Positions 48,032 through 58,088 are shown, numbered from the stretch's first letter. The stretch is 64,000 bases of DNA from an uncultured Lactobacillus sp. (GCA_946477855.1 CAMKZU010000004.1:1-64000); one strand, 5' to 3'. Notes: generated by a model not told the origin, from the letters alone. A program made the numbers and translations.

Positions 48032-49777
48032 TTAAAAGTTAGCTTTCTTGACAAATTGGTTCTTGCCTACGATGTAATATAACTTATTGTGCATCTTAAC
48101 AGCACCACCGTAAGTTCTAACTGACTTGTTCTTCTTCAGAACATCATGACCATAACGTTTAACTTTGTTATTGGCTTTCTTAGTGTAAATAAAGGCATTG
48201 TGCTTTAATTTACGGTTGATACCAGTAACATTATTAGCCTTAACGAAACGGTTCTTGCCTAAAGCATAGAACTTCTTGCCGTTAATGGTCTTAGTACCAT
48301 AAGTGGTAATAGTTTTGCCAACGAAGTATTCACCTTTTACACGCTTGCCTTTTTGGTTAAAGATATAAGCGTTGTGGGTAACTACTCTCTTAACACCTTT
48401 CTTGGCCTTCTTAGCTGGCTTCTTGTTGTCAGTAGCAGGCTTGTTAGTGTCTGGCTTGTTAGTATCCGTCTTATTAGTGTCTTGCTTATCAGTCGTAGTA
48501 TTTGTGTTGGTGTTACCCGTGTTAGTTGTATTACTTGGAGTAGTCGGTGTGCTTGGTGTTGTTGGAGTACTTGGAGTTGAAGGGGTGCTTGGAGTGCTTG
48601 GGGTTGAAGGTGTGTTTGGTGTAGTTGGAGCAGGCTTGGTGGTAGTGTATTCACCAGCATATTTAGTAGCATCATTTTTACCGTCAAATTTCTGCATAAG
48701 TTCTACTGAACTTAATCCTTTGTCTTTACTATCATTTAAGAACCAGGTAGTCTTTCCATCCCATAGACTCTCTTCTACTGAACCACGGAGTCCTGAATTG
48801 TTAATGATATTACCTGCACCAAGTTTAATATCATTTAAGCTGTCCATGCCTGATAACATATCTTGATCAATGGTATATGTTTGATGAGATGGGTTTGCAG
48901 TACCTTTATTATCGTCGGTATTGTTAGTGTCAGAAACGTCATCTTTAATGGTTTCGTTATTTTCAAGCATCTTAAAACTACTAATGTCTAGGGATGTCAA
49001 AGCCTTATCACCCTTAAACATTTCCCACATCTTAGTAACTTTTTCTGTGTTGAATTTTTCCAAGCCATCAATTTTGGTTAAACTTGAATCATCACTAAAC
49101 ATATAAGACATGTCTTCTACTGAATCTGTCTTAAAGTTGGATACATCTAAAGTACTTAATGCTTCATCGCCAAAGAACATACCCATCATGTCAGTTACGT
49201 TAGAAGTGTTAAAGTTTGACAGGTCTATTGAAGTTAATTTAGGATCATTGGCAAACATTTCTTTCATGCTAGTAACTTCTTTTGTATTAAGGTTGTTTAA
49301 TCCCTTAATTTTCTTCAAGTTTGGTAAATTAGCAAATAATAAACTGGCATCTCCTTCGAAAATAACAGGACCGTCAATGTTAATGGTTTCAATTTCATCT
49401 GTGTTAACATCATCAATATTCCAAGCTATTCGGGCAGGATTGATAGGTGGTTCTTGATCACCTGCATAATGATTGTTAAATTTATTTTCTTTACCTAGTC
49501 TAATAGTAAAAGTCTTAGTCTTTTTGTCATAACTATAAATGCCCTTAGTCCAACTTGAAGCCCATAGACTGTGTGAATCATTTTCGCCAGCGTTATCACC
49601 AGAATTAACTGGTGGTACTGTCGGCTTTGTGTTAGCCGGCTTAACAGGTTGCTCTTTCTGTGCTTCGGCAGCCTTAGCTGCAACAGGATTAACTGCAATT
49701 ACGCTTAACGCAGCAACTGCCATACTAGAGAATAGTACCTTTTTACCTTTATGATAAAAATTGTTATGCTTACTCAT
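48032..49777 (-). CDS. BspA/DUF285-type LRR surface protein with Thr/Pro linker and two SLAP-type S-layer attachment repeats
   Basis: Signal peptide; TSIDLSNFNTSNVTDMMGMF repeats; PSTPSTPSTPTTPST linker; C-term THNAYIFNQKGKRVKGEYFVGKTITTYG...KHNAFIYTKKANNKVKRYGHDVLKKNKSVRTYG; start adjusted to 49777. Confidence 0.9.
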   Translation of the reverse strand: MSKHNNFYHKGKKVLFSSMAVAALSVIAVNPVAAKAAEAQKEQPVKPANTKPTVPPVNSGDNAGENDSHSLWASSWTKGIYSYDKKTKTFTIRLGKENKFNNHYAGDQEPPINPARIAWNIDDVNTDEIETINIDGPVIFEGDASLLFANLPNLKKIKGLNNLNTKEVTSMKEMFANDPKLTSIDLSNFNTSNVTDMMGMFFGDEALSTLDVSNFKTDSVEDMSYMFSDDSSLTKIDGLEKFNTEKVTKMWEMFKGDKALTSLDISSFKMLENNETIKDDVSDTNNTDDNKGTANPSHQTYTIDQDMLSGMDSLNDIKLGAGNIINNSGLRGSVEESLWDGKTTWFLNDSKDKGLSSVELMQKFDGKNDATKYAGEYTTTKPAPTTPNTPSTPSTPSTPSTPSTPTTPSTPTTPSNTTNTGNTNTNTTTDKQDTNKTDTNKPDTNKPATDNKKPAKKAKKGVKRVVTHNAYIFNQKGKRVKGEYFVGKTITTYGTKTINGKKFYALGKNRFVKANNVTGINRKLKHNAFIYTKKANNKVKRYGHDVLKKNKSVRTYGGAVKMHNKLYYIVGKNQFVKKANF

Positions 49778-50189
49778 ATTTTTCCTCCATTTATACCATC
49801 TAAATTTCATTATACCATTATTAAGTATATACATATATCCTGTCTAATTCAATACTGTGATTGGTATTTTCATATAGATTTAATACTTTTGCATATTACT
49901 AGTAAACAAAATTTTGCCAATTATTCATAAAATAAGCTTATTCAAATAAAAAATGGACTTAATTAAGAATAGGCTAATTTTATTTATGCCAAAATCAAGC
50001 ATTAACTGAAATAATAAATAAGGCCAAAAAACAAGTTAAAAATACTATAATAATGCTGTTTAACTCGGCTAATTCCATTATTAATAGCCCTTAATATTTT
50101 ACTTATGGTTAGCGTTTCCAGGTTTAACGTTGTTTTAATTGTGAAAAAATTTTACTTTGGCAGTTGAATAATAGGGAGACTGTTCGAAT

Positions 50190-50236
50190 AAAAAATACTC
50201 CGTAAAAGCTAATCGCATCTTACAGAGTATTTTTTT
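50190..50236. terminator. Terminator-like hairpin
   Basis: AAAAAATACTC(c)GTAA...TTAC(a)GAGTATTTTTT. Confidence 0.6.
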
Positions 50237-50421
50237 AATTGGTATTAAATTTAGTTAGATTAAACCAGCACCTACTGTACTGATGATATTTGCTACAAAG
50301 CAGTAAATTTAGCTTGTTCATTTAGAGCCGGTAAGGGAATAGTTTAATTTTTGAGTGGAGAAAAAGAACACAACTAGTACTGGCTAAGTTCTTTTATTGA
50401 TGGGAAAAGTGTTTTTAATTG

Positions 50422-50793
50422 TTAAAAGTTAGCTTTCTTAACAAATTGGTTCTTACCTACAATGTAATACAACTTATTGTTCATCTTAATTGCTTTGCCA
50501 TACACTCTAACACGTTGATTTTTCTTTAAAACTTTATTATTTAGGCGTTTGCCGTTCTTACCATAAATAATAAAAGCATTGTGAAACACAGTTCTAGTGG
50601 CTGTGGTTGTTTTGTTGTTAGGATCAGAATTATTATTTTCTGTATCAGCGGTAGAGCTTATACTTTTGAATGTTCTAGTTTCTGTAGCACCATTAGTGGC
50701 ATTATCAGTATTGCCCGCAGCGGTACTGGTATATAAAAACTTTTTATGAATTTGATGGATGTTCTTTTGTTTATCGAATTTATTTAAGCCTCA
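50422..50793 (-). pseudogene. Truncated 3' remnant of a SLAP-domain LRR surface protein
   Basis: Minus-strand frame ...LNKFDKQKNIHQIHKKFLYTSTAAGNTDNATNGA...TVFHNAFIIYGKNGKRLNNKVLKKNQRVRVYGKAIKMNNKLYYIVGKNQFVKKANF*; closed upstream by a stop, no LRR or signal peptide. Confidence 0.75.
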
Positions 50794-50892
50794 AAATTAT
50801 ACATATATATTGGAAAAATAGCAAAATATATCGTGTTAAATATCTTATAAATTTTAGTTTCAATCTATCATAGTAAAAAATTACTGCATATA

Positions 50893-50931
50893 AAAACGTC
50901 TCTCGTTACTAAAAATTTGGAGAGACGTTTG
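50893..50931. terminator. Terminator-like hairpin
   Basis: AAAACGTCTCTC...GAGAGACGTTT. Confidence 0.6.
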
Positions 50932-51108
50932 TGAAAAAAGTGTTTTTGCTAATTAATAAAAGTTAACTTTCTAGAAAAAATGTTGTCAGCATAACTACTA
51001 GAATTTAAATATTAAAGTACTTGCTGATTACACAGTTATTTTTGTAGTTGCAAAGGTATGATCATTATGATATTCAAGACTTAGAAAAGTCTTGTTAAAT
51101 AATATTTG

Positions 51109-54100
51109 TTAGTCTTTCTTACGCTCAAGCCAAGCAGCACCTAAGGCAGTTGCTAAAGCTAAACTACCTAAAGCAAGTAAGGCTAGGTTATTCCGTTTAT
51201 CTGAGCCTGTTTGTGATAACATTTTACCTTTTTGGTTACTTGTATTTTCATTGTTATTTCTAGTGGTATATTGAACATTATTAATGCTAGTATTTTTTTT
51301 ACCACTAATTTTGTGATTATTAAAGTTATGACTAAGAATTGAGCCAATAGAATGACTATTATACTTGGTAGAAACTTTTGAAGTGTTTTTATTAGAATTT
51401 TTATGCTTTTTATTACCGTTTAACTTCTTTGAAGTTTTTTTACCAGAACTTTGATGTTTATTCTTATTTGGCTTTTTACTGTTGTTCTTATGTTTATTCT
51501 TTTTTGAATTAGAAGTATTATTCGGGTTGTTTAAGCTGTTGCTGGAGTTGGAACCATTGCCAGAGTTATTATTACTCTGATTGCTACCAGAACTGCTACC
51601 CGAGGTACTACCAGAGCCATTATTAGAACCGCTACCTGGAGTACTCCCTGGATTGTCACCAGAATCGCTACCTGGAGTACTTCCTGTGCTACCAGAACCG
51701 CTACCTGGAGTACTCCCTGTGCTACCGGAACCGCTACCCGGAGTACTCCCTGTGCTACCGGAATTGCTACCTGGAGTACTCCCTGGATTGTTACCATTCT
51801 TCTTATAAGTAAAGACAATATCTGAATTTGGTTCATCAAAAGTTGTTGTGACTGCACCATTTCCGGTCACTTCTTTGCCATTAACCAAATATAGAGTATA
51901 ACCAGGCACATTACTTTCAGGTGTGACAGTAATGTGATCACCAAAAAGGCCAGTTACTTCATGATCGTAAGTTTTTCCGTTGGTATCTGTTAAAGTTTCA
52001 TTTTTATCATCGATATAATGTACTTTAATAGTTTCAGAGTTGGGACTATAAATGAAAATAACGGTCTGCGGTGTATTTCCAAAAGTTACATTTGCTTTGT
52101 CAGGATCAGTTGTAGATTCAGGGACATCTGTTGAATTAGGATCAGTAATTATCTTTTTAGATTTAATAGTATAACCCTTAATTGAAGTAGCAGCAGTTAT
52201 CGTTGAAGTGTCACCCATAAAACCGCTTATTTCTTGATCTGGTTTGCTAGAAATTTGTTTTAAGTCGCCATTCTTATCTTGATAACGATATTGAACGGCA
52301 ATAGATTGTGCTTTATCATGTGAATATGAAAAAATAACAGTTTGTGGGTCAAAAGAGAATTTTAAATTATTGGGGTTTACTTCAGTCTGATTATTCACAG
52401 TAACTCGATAAAGTGTATAATTAGGAATTTTTCTAGCATTAATTGGATCTGTTTGCTTATCGCCATTATTACCATATTGGTAGTCTGTGGGGGAAATAAT
52501 TTTGGTTGGATCATCTTTGTCAACATACTTAATAGTAATAGAACAAGGATTTGGTACTTTGGTAATATTTACATATGTATCACTATCTTGACTGCTATCA
52601 TAATTGGACATAAAATCTTTTGCTGTCCAATTGTGTGTTTTTGCAGGCAAAATGCCATTGCCCATATTAATCCAATTGCCCTCAGTGCCAAAATAGAGAT
52701 TGTCATTAACATTATCATTATTTTTTATTATATTTTTTCTACCTAAAATAAGAGTTTGAAGGCCATCCAAACTTTGTAGCATTGCCAAACGGCCTGAGAT
52801 ATTCGAACTTTGCTTAAGGTTTGACATATCAAAGGAACTAATATCTAATTTCTTTAAGCTTCTACAATCATCAAACATAAAACTCATGTCATATACATTA
52901 GAAGTATTGAAACTGGATACGTTAATACTTGTCATACTTGCACAATTTTCAAACATGCTATGCATATCAGAAACATTAGAAGTATCAAAATTTGATAAAT
53001 CTAAACTTGTTAAAGATGTACACCAATAAAACATGTCGCTCATATCGCCTACATTAGAAGTATCAAAGCTAGATAGATCAAGTTTACTTAGACTCGAACA
53101 ACCATCAAACATATGACTCATAATTATTCCACCTTTAATAGCGGTTTTGGCAGTAGTATTAAAATGACTTAGGTCAATACTTGATAGGTGTCTGCAGTCT
53201 TTAAACATAGACTGAAATGTTGTTACATTAGAGGTATCAAAGCTAGATATGTTTAGATTAGTTAAATAAGTACAACCATCAAACATATTTGTCATAGTCT
53301 TAACATTACTTGTATTGAAAGAACTTAGATCTAAAGTTGTAAATTTTGGATTAGAGCAGTATTGAAACATGTTATCTAATTCTTTCACATTGGCAGTGTT
53401 AAAATGTGAAAGATCTAAACCAGTTAAACCACTGCAGCCATTAAACATGCCTGTCATGTCTGTTATGTGAGAAGTATCGAGGTTAGACAAGTCTATACTT
53501 GTTAAACTTTTACATGCTTTAAAAAAGTTTTTCAGGGATGTGATATTAGAAGTGTTTAAATGGGTAATATCTAAATTATTCAATGAAGTACAATTTTCAA
53601 ATAGGCCTTCCATACTAGTGACATGAGAAGTGTCAAATTTGGTTAAATCGGAACCGACTAGTTTTAAGTCAGTAAGTTTTTCATTGTAAGAAAACATGTT
53701 TGCCATGTCTGTTACATTAGAGGTGTCAAAATTTGAAACATCTAGTGTTGTTAAAGCGGTAGCATCAAACATTTTATTCATATTAGTAACTTTACTAGTA
53801 TTAAATTTAGAAACGTCTAACTTAGTTATATTGGCATAGTAAAACATTTGTTCCATATTAGTAACTTTTGAGGTATCAAAACTTGATAAATCTAGTGATG
53901 ATACACCAATTCCAGAAAACATGTTTGCCATATTTGTTACATTAGAAGTGCTAAAATGTGAAACATCTATATTTGAAGCTCTAGAAAGGTCGAACATATG
54001 CTCCATATCAGTAACCTTACTAGTATCAAATTTAGAAACATCAATATTTTTAGCAGCACAGTTGTAGAACATATATGACATATCAGTAATATTTGCAGTT

Positions 54101-54936
54101 TTAAATTTATCAATATCAAACTTGATGTTGGTCAAAGTATCGCAGTTACTAAACATATGTGACATATTGTTTACATTTGATGTATCAAAGCTTGATATGT
54201 CTAAACTTTGCAGATTTCGGCAACTATCAAACATATAAGACATGTCAGTTACATTTGTGGTTACTACTTGGTCAAGCCCGTCAATTGAAGTTAAATTAGT
54301 AAGATTTTGGAATAAACTGTTTGCTGAACCGATAATTTTTATTGGACCATCTATCACAATGTGTTCAATATCATAAACGTTTATTTTAGTCATAGTACGA
54401 GCAATACTAATATCATGGTTATCACTATTATCAAGTGTGCCACCATGAATAGTAAGTACATTATTATCATAATTTAAATTAACGTTTAAACTGTTCCAAA
54501 CCATTGAATCAGAATTTTCAGATTCTCTTTTGGCTTTGGAAACATCAAAACTGTGATCAGTTTTTTCATCGGAAGATAAGCTTGTAGTATTTTCAGACTC
54601 GGATGTATTATTTTCTGTTCCATTCTGTGCAGAATCATTATTCTGCTCATTAGCTTGAGTATTTGTATCTTCTTGATTCTGTTCTATCCCTGAATTTTCA
54701 TCTGTATTTTGATTAAACTTATTTTCAGGTACTGCACTTTTAGTTTCTGTTTTAGGTTGAACGGTTTGATAGTTAATTTTGGTTTTAACGGCAGTTCTTT
54801 TAGCTTTCTTAAAAGTTGAATGATTATTATTAGCAGTGGCGGCTTTTATTACCTTGGGTTTGCTGGTGACTAAGCCTAAAGCAGCAGCAGCTAAACTACT
54901 AAATAGCAGCTTTTCACCTTGTTTATGTTTATTCAT
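51109..54936 (-). CDS. Large BspA/DUF285-type LRR surface protein (1275 aa) with MucBP-like repeats, Gly/Ser/Pro repeat linker and LSQTG sorting-like signal
   Basis: Signal peptide; many LDLSSFDTSNVTDMSxMFxxC repeats; KYVDKDD.. / VQYRYQDKNGD.. / VHYIDDKNETL.. domains; GSTGSTPGSGS repeats; LSQTG + TM + RKKD. Confidence 0.92.
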   Translation of the reverse strand: MNKHKQGEKLLFSSLAAAALGLVTSKPKVIKAATANNNHSTFKKAKRTAVKTKINYQTVQPKTETKSAVPENKFNQNTDENSGIEQNQEDTNTQANEQNNDSAQNGTENNTSESENTTSLSSDEKTDHSFDVSKAKRESENSDSMVWNSLNVNLNYDNNVLTIHGGTLDNSDNHDISIARTMTKINVYDIEHIVIDGPIKIIGSANSLFQNLTNLTSIDGLDQVVTTNVTDMSYMFDSCRNLQSLDISSFDTSNVNNMSHMFSNCDTLTNIKFDIDKFKTANITDMSYMFYNCAAKNIDVSKFDTSKVTDMEHMFDLSRASNIDVSHFSTSNVTNMANMFSGIGVSSLDLSSFDTSKVTNMEQMFYYANITKLDVSKFNTSKVTNMNKMFDATALTTLDVSNFDTSNVTDMANMFSYNEKLTDLKLVGSDLTKFDTSHVTSMEGLFENCTSLNNLDITHLNTSNITSLKNFFKACKSLTSIDLSNLDTSHITDMTGMFNGCSGLTGLDLSHFNTANVKELDNMFQYCSNPKFTTLDLSSFNTSNVKTMTNMFDGCTYLTNLNISSFDTSNVTTFQSMFKDCRHLSSIDLSHFNTTAKTAIKGGIIMSHMFDGCSSLSKLDLSSFDTSNVGDMSDMFYWCTSLTSLDLSNFDTSNVSDMHSMFENCASMTSINVSSFNTSNVYDMSFMFDDCRSLKKLDISSFDMSNLKQSSNISGRLAMLQSLDGLQTLILGRKNIIKNNDNVNDNLYFGTEGNWINMGNGILPAKTHNWTAKDFMSNYDSSQDSDTYVNITKVPNPCSITIKYVDKDDPTKIISPTDYQYGNNGDKQTDPINARKIPNYTLYRVTVNNQTEVNPNNLKFSFDPQTVIFSYSHDKAQSIAVQYRYQDKNGDLKQISSKPDQEISGFMGDTSTITAATSIKGYTIKSKKIITDPNSTDVPESTTDPDKANVTFGNTPQTVIFIYSPNSETIKVHYIDDKNETLTDTNGKTYDHEVTGLFGDHITVTPESNVPGYTLYLVNGKEVTGNGAVTTTFDEPNSDIVFTYKKNGNNPGSTPGSNSGSTGSTPGSGSGSTGSTPGSGSGSTGSTPGSDSGDNPGSTPGSGSNNGSGSTSGSSSGSNQSNNNSGNGSNSSNSLNNPNNTSNSKKNKHKNNSKKPNKNKHQSSGKKTSKKLNGNKKHKNSNKNTSKVSTKYNSHSIGSILSHNFNNHKISGKKNTSINNVQYTTRNNNENTSNQKGKMLSQTGSDKRNNLALLALGSLALATALGAAWLERKKD
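51640..51795 (-). repeat. 33-nt (11-aa GSGSTGSTPGS) tandem repeat
   Basis: Repeated ctacctggagtactccctgtgctaccggaaccg on plus strand. Confidence 0.8.
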
Positions 54937-55030
54937 ATTATATTCCTCTTCTAAATTAAACAGCGATTTAAGTCTAGTATATGTTTAAGTGTGTATAAAA
55001 TCAAACAGTTATAGTTAATATATTAAAATA

Positions 55031-55076
55031 CAAAAACGTGCTTTATAGATAATTTTTACCATAAAGTACGTTTTTA
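55031..55076 (-). terminator. Intrinsic terminator
   Basis: AAAAACGTGCTTTAT...ATAAAGTACGTTTTT. Confidence 0.7.
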
Positions 55077-55089
55077 GCTTTAATTGATA

Positions 55090-57891
55090 TTATTCACTTT
55101 TTCTACGGTTTAACCAGGTAGCTCCTAAAGCACCAATTAGAGCTAATCCACCTAAAGCACATATTGCTATATTTGCATATTTATTTATACCAGTTTTTGG
55201 CAAAGTTTTGATATTATTATTTGTCTTATTAGTAGGAATAGACTTTCTATTAGTCATAGGTTGGTTATTGTATTTATTCTTAGACAAATTTTTAATAGTT
55301 TTTCTCTTTGACTTTTTACCTGCAGGTATAGCTGTAGGCTTATTATCATCTGGTGTAATAGTATTTGTTCCAGCGTTATTCTCTTTTTTACTATAAATAT
55401 ATATTACACTTTGTGGAAATGTATTGAAGAATCCGGTAGCATTTTCCGGTCTTGTCTTAAGAGTATATCCAGAGACTTGCTCTGCACCTGTTGTGTAACC
55501 ATCACCTACGTAACCGTTTAATATTTTATCAGGAGCTAAAGTTTTACCATATTCGTCCTGATAATGAACAGTTACAACTCCCGCTTTAACTTTGTTTGCT
55601 GTATTGTCAGGATTTTTAGTGTAAACCAAAGTAACTTCTTGAGGCTTGTCCGAGAAAGTACCGCTGACATTTGTCGATTTGCTTTTATCCAGAGTATAGC
55701 CTGTCAAGTCACTGTATTCCGGTGCAGTGGCATCGAACGGATCACCATAATAGCCACTGGCATAATCACGATCAGGAGCAATTGTCTTTCCGCTTTCATC
55801 ATGATAATGAATAGTTATTTGTGCACCTTTGTTACGTGTGTAATACAGATAAACATCTTGAGGCGTGTTGGTAAAAGTGCCGCTAACATTTTTCGATTTG
55901 GCTTTATCCAGAGTATAGCCTGTCAAGTCGCTGTATTCCGGTGCAGAAGCATCGAACGGATCACCATAATAACCACTGGCATATTGACGATCAGGAGCAA
56001 TTGTCTTTCCGCTTTTTTCATCTTGATAATGGATGGTTATCGTTTTGCCTTTGTTGCGTGTGTAATACAGATAAACATCTTGAGGCGTGTTGGTAAAAGT
56101 GCCGCTAACATTTTTAGAATCTTCTTCATCAAAAGTATATTTTTTATTCAGCTCGCCAGGAAGCTCAGTATAATTGGTATTTTTGTCACCATAATTAATG
56201 ACATTAAACGGCTCACCAATATTGCCGTCATTAATGACTTTGTCAGCAATTATTTTTGTGGTTTTATCAGATTCATCTAAGTAATGAATTGTTACGGTTC
56301 CAGCTACTTTTTTCTTATAATATAAATTAACTTCTTGCGGTTTATCCGAAAATTGGCCAGTAAGATTAGTAGAATTAACTTTGTCAAAAGTATACTTTTT
56401 ATTCAGCTCGCCAGGAAGCTCAGTATAATTGGTATTTTTGTCACCATAATTAATGACATTAAACGGCTCACCAATATTGCCGTCATTAATGACTTTGTCA
56501 GCAATTATTTTTGTGGTTTTATCAGATTCATCTAAGTAATGAATTGTTATGGGTTCACCAGTAAATCTTCTGTAGGTATCATGTCTATCGCCTTGATAAT
56601 TTTTCATTAAATCAGCAGAATTCCATGAATAAGTACCTTTTTGAAGTGGATGAGTATCACTATAATCAACCCCCATATTGATCCAGGTTCCTGGAACAAC
56701 AAGTCCTACATTATTTTCATCACCCTTGCTTAAGACGTTAGTTGGGCCTAGAACAAGAGTTCTGAGAGAAGTTAAATTGCTGTTAGGATATGGAGAATTT
56801 CCTAACATACCCATAAAGTTAGAAATTTTGGACATATCAAGATTGGAGATATCTAAGTCCTCAAGTCTAGTACAACCAGATAACATATAAGACGAGTCTT
56901 TTATCGCACTTTTAAAAGTATTTGGAAAAACTAGGCTCTTTAATTTAGCGCATCCAAAAAACATATAGCTTATGTTTGTTACTTTCGAAAAGTTAAGCTT
57001 ATCAAACCCTGGAATTGAAGATAAACTACTGCAGCCACTAAACATATTGCTTGCATCAGTTACATGCGAAAAATCAAGGCTATCTAAACCATTAATTGTC
57101 TCTAAACTTCCACATCGCTGAAACAAACCGTCTGTTGAAGTTGTTCCTTGTGTAAATATTAAATTATCAATATTGTTAATTGTTATAAGTCCAGTTAGAT
57201 CAGCGAATATGCCAGACGCACTCCCCATTAATGTTATTTTGCTATTTATATTTATTGTCTTTATTGGCTGATTTGGCGATTTATTTAGGTAAGAGCCATC
57301 ATCAAGCATTACTCCATTGAGTCCACCTTGTCCATGTCCAATTGTTATAATAGTATAGTCTTTACCATCACCGAGATTGAGTGTTCCACCACTTTCATAT
57401 GTAAATGGTATCTGATTATACCATTTACCAGTTAGGACTTTTCTAGCTTCTTTCGGTCTAAGTCTACTGCTATTCATGTCCTGTTTAACAGTTGACTTTG
57501 ATTTATCTTCTGTATTTTCTGTATTATTGATCTGATTAGAACTAGCTAAAGAATGATCATTATTATTTGGTGTGGAATTAACATTTTGATTTGTTAAATT
57601 ATTATCAGTATCGTCAGAATTTTGACTCTCCATATAAGAAGTTTCAGAAGCTGATTCATCTGCCGCCTGCAAAAATTCTGTTTTTTCTGCTCTTGGATTG
57701 TGGGCAGTTTTATAATTAATTTTAGTTTTAATGGTTTTTCTGTTAGCCTTTTTAGTTGCTAAATTAATGTTTCCATTATATGCAGCTTTAGCAATTTGAG
57801 GCTTGGCATTAACTAAACCCAAAGCAGTAGCAGCTATGCTGCCAATTAAAATCTTTTCCTTTTGCTTAATATTATTATTACCTGTGTTCAT
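55090..57891 (-). CDS. BspA/DUF285-type LRR surface protein with five MucBP-like repeats and LPXTG anchor
   Basis: Signal peptide; LRR GLDSLDFSHVTDASNMFSGCSSL; repeated TIHYLDESDKTTKIIADKVINDGNIGEPFN and TIHYQDEKSGKTIAPDRQYASGYYGDPFD; LPKTG + TM + RRKSE; start adjusted to 57891. Confidence 0.92.
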   Translation of the reverse strand: MNTGNNNIKQKEKILIGSIAATALGLVNAKPQIAKAAYNGNINLATKKANRKTIKTKINYKTAHNPRAEKTEFLQAADESASETSYMESQNSDDTDNNLTNQNVNSTPNNNDHSLASSNQINNTENTEDKSKSTVKQDMNSSRLRPKEARKVLTGKWYNQIPFTYESGGTLNLGDGKDYTIITIGHGQGGLNGVMLDDGSYLNKSPNQPIKTININSKITLMGSASGIFADLTGLITINNIDNLIFTQGTTSTDGLFQRCGSLETINGLDSLDFSHVTDASNMFSGCSSLSSIPGFDKLNFSKVTNISYMFFGCAKLKSLVFPNTFKSAIKDSSYMLSGCTRLEDLDISNLDMSKISNFMGMLGNSPYPNSNLTSLRTLVLGPTNVLSKGDENNVGLVVPGTWINMGVDYSDTHPLQKGTYSWNSADLMKNYQGDRHDTYRRFTGEPITIHYLDESDKTTKIIADKVINDGNIGEPFNVINYGDKNTNYTELPGELNKKYTFDKVNSTNLTGQFSDKPQEVNLYYKKKVAGTVTIHYLDESDKTTKIIADKVINDGNIGEPFNVINYGDKNTNYTELPGELNKKYTFDEEDSKNVSGTFTNTPQDVYLYYTRNKGKTITIHYQDEKSGKTIAPDRQYASGYYGDPFDASAPEYSDLTGYTLDKAKSKNVSGTFTNTPQDVYLYYTRNKGAQITIHYHDESGKTIAPDRDYASGYYGDPFDATAPEYSDLTGYTLDKSKSTNVSGTFSDKPQEVTLVYTKNPDNTANKVKAGVVTVHYQDEYGKTLAPDKILNGYVGDGYTTGAEQVSGYTLKTRPENATGFFNTFPQSVIYIYSKKENNAGTNTITPDDNKPTAIPAGKKSKRKTIKNLSKNKYNNQPMTNRKSIPTNKTNNNIKTLPKTGINKYANIAICALGGLALIGALGATWLNRRKSE
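56129..56549 (-). repeat. Near-identical direct repeat (copies 56129-56293 and 56384-56549)
   Basis: ~165-bp copies nearly identical at the nucleotide level. Confidence 0.85.
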
Positions 57892-58008
57892 ATTAAATTC
57901 CTCTTCTAAATTGCATAACACTATATCTTTAGTATATTTATGTGCAGCACAAAAATCAAGATTCAACCAAATAATATATTATTGCTTATTTTAAAAAATC
58001 ATCATAAT

Positions 58009-58050
58009 AAAAAGCGCATATTCAAGATAAATTTGAATATGCGCTTTTAT
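58009..58050 (-). terminator. Intrinsic terminator
   Basis: AAAAGCGCATATTCAA...TTGAATATGCGCTTTT. Confidence 0.8.
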
Positions 58051-58088
58051 ATATAAAGTTAAACTATACTGTTTATATTATCTCTAAC

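Noticed and set aside
48372-48866. 164-aa plus-strand ORF with hydrophobic Val/Leu repeats
   Set aside because: Mirror of the Pro/Thr and Lys-rich linker of the minus-strand LRR gene; low complexity, not a membrane protein.
51531-51860. 109-aa minus-strand repeat ORF (VAVPVAQGVLQVAV) and 51581..51808 plus ORF
   Set aside because: Alternative frames of the 33-nt tandem repeat in the large LRR gene.
51109-54936. Regular ~75-nt periodicity resembling a CRISPR array or satellite
   Set aside because: Periodicity is codon-phased and encodes DUF285 LRR repeats; no identical short repeats with unique spacers and no cas genes.
55564-56280. 238-aa plus-strand ORF antisense to the MucBP repeats (and similar 56335..56535)
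   Set aside because: Antisense of a repetitive coding gene; internal repetition merely mirrors the duplicated MucBP domains, no plausible domain.
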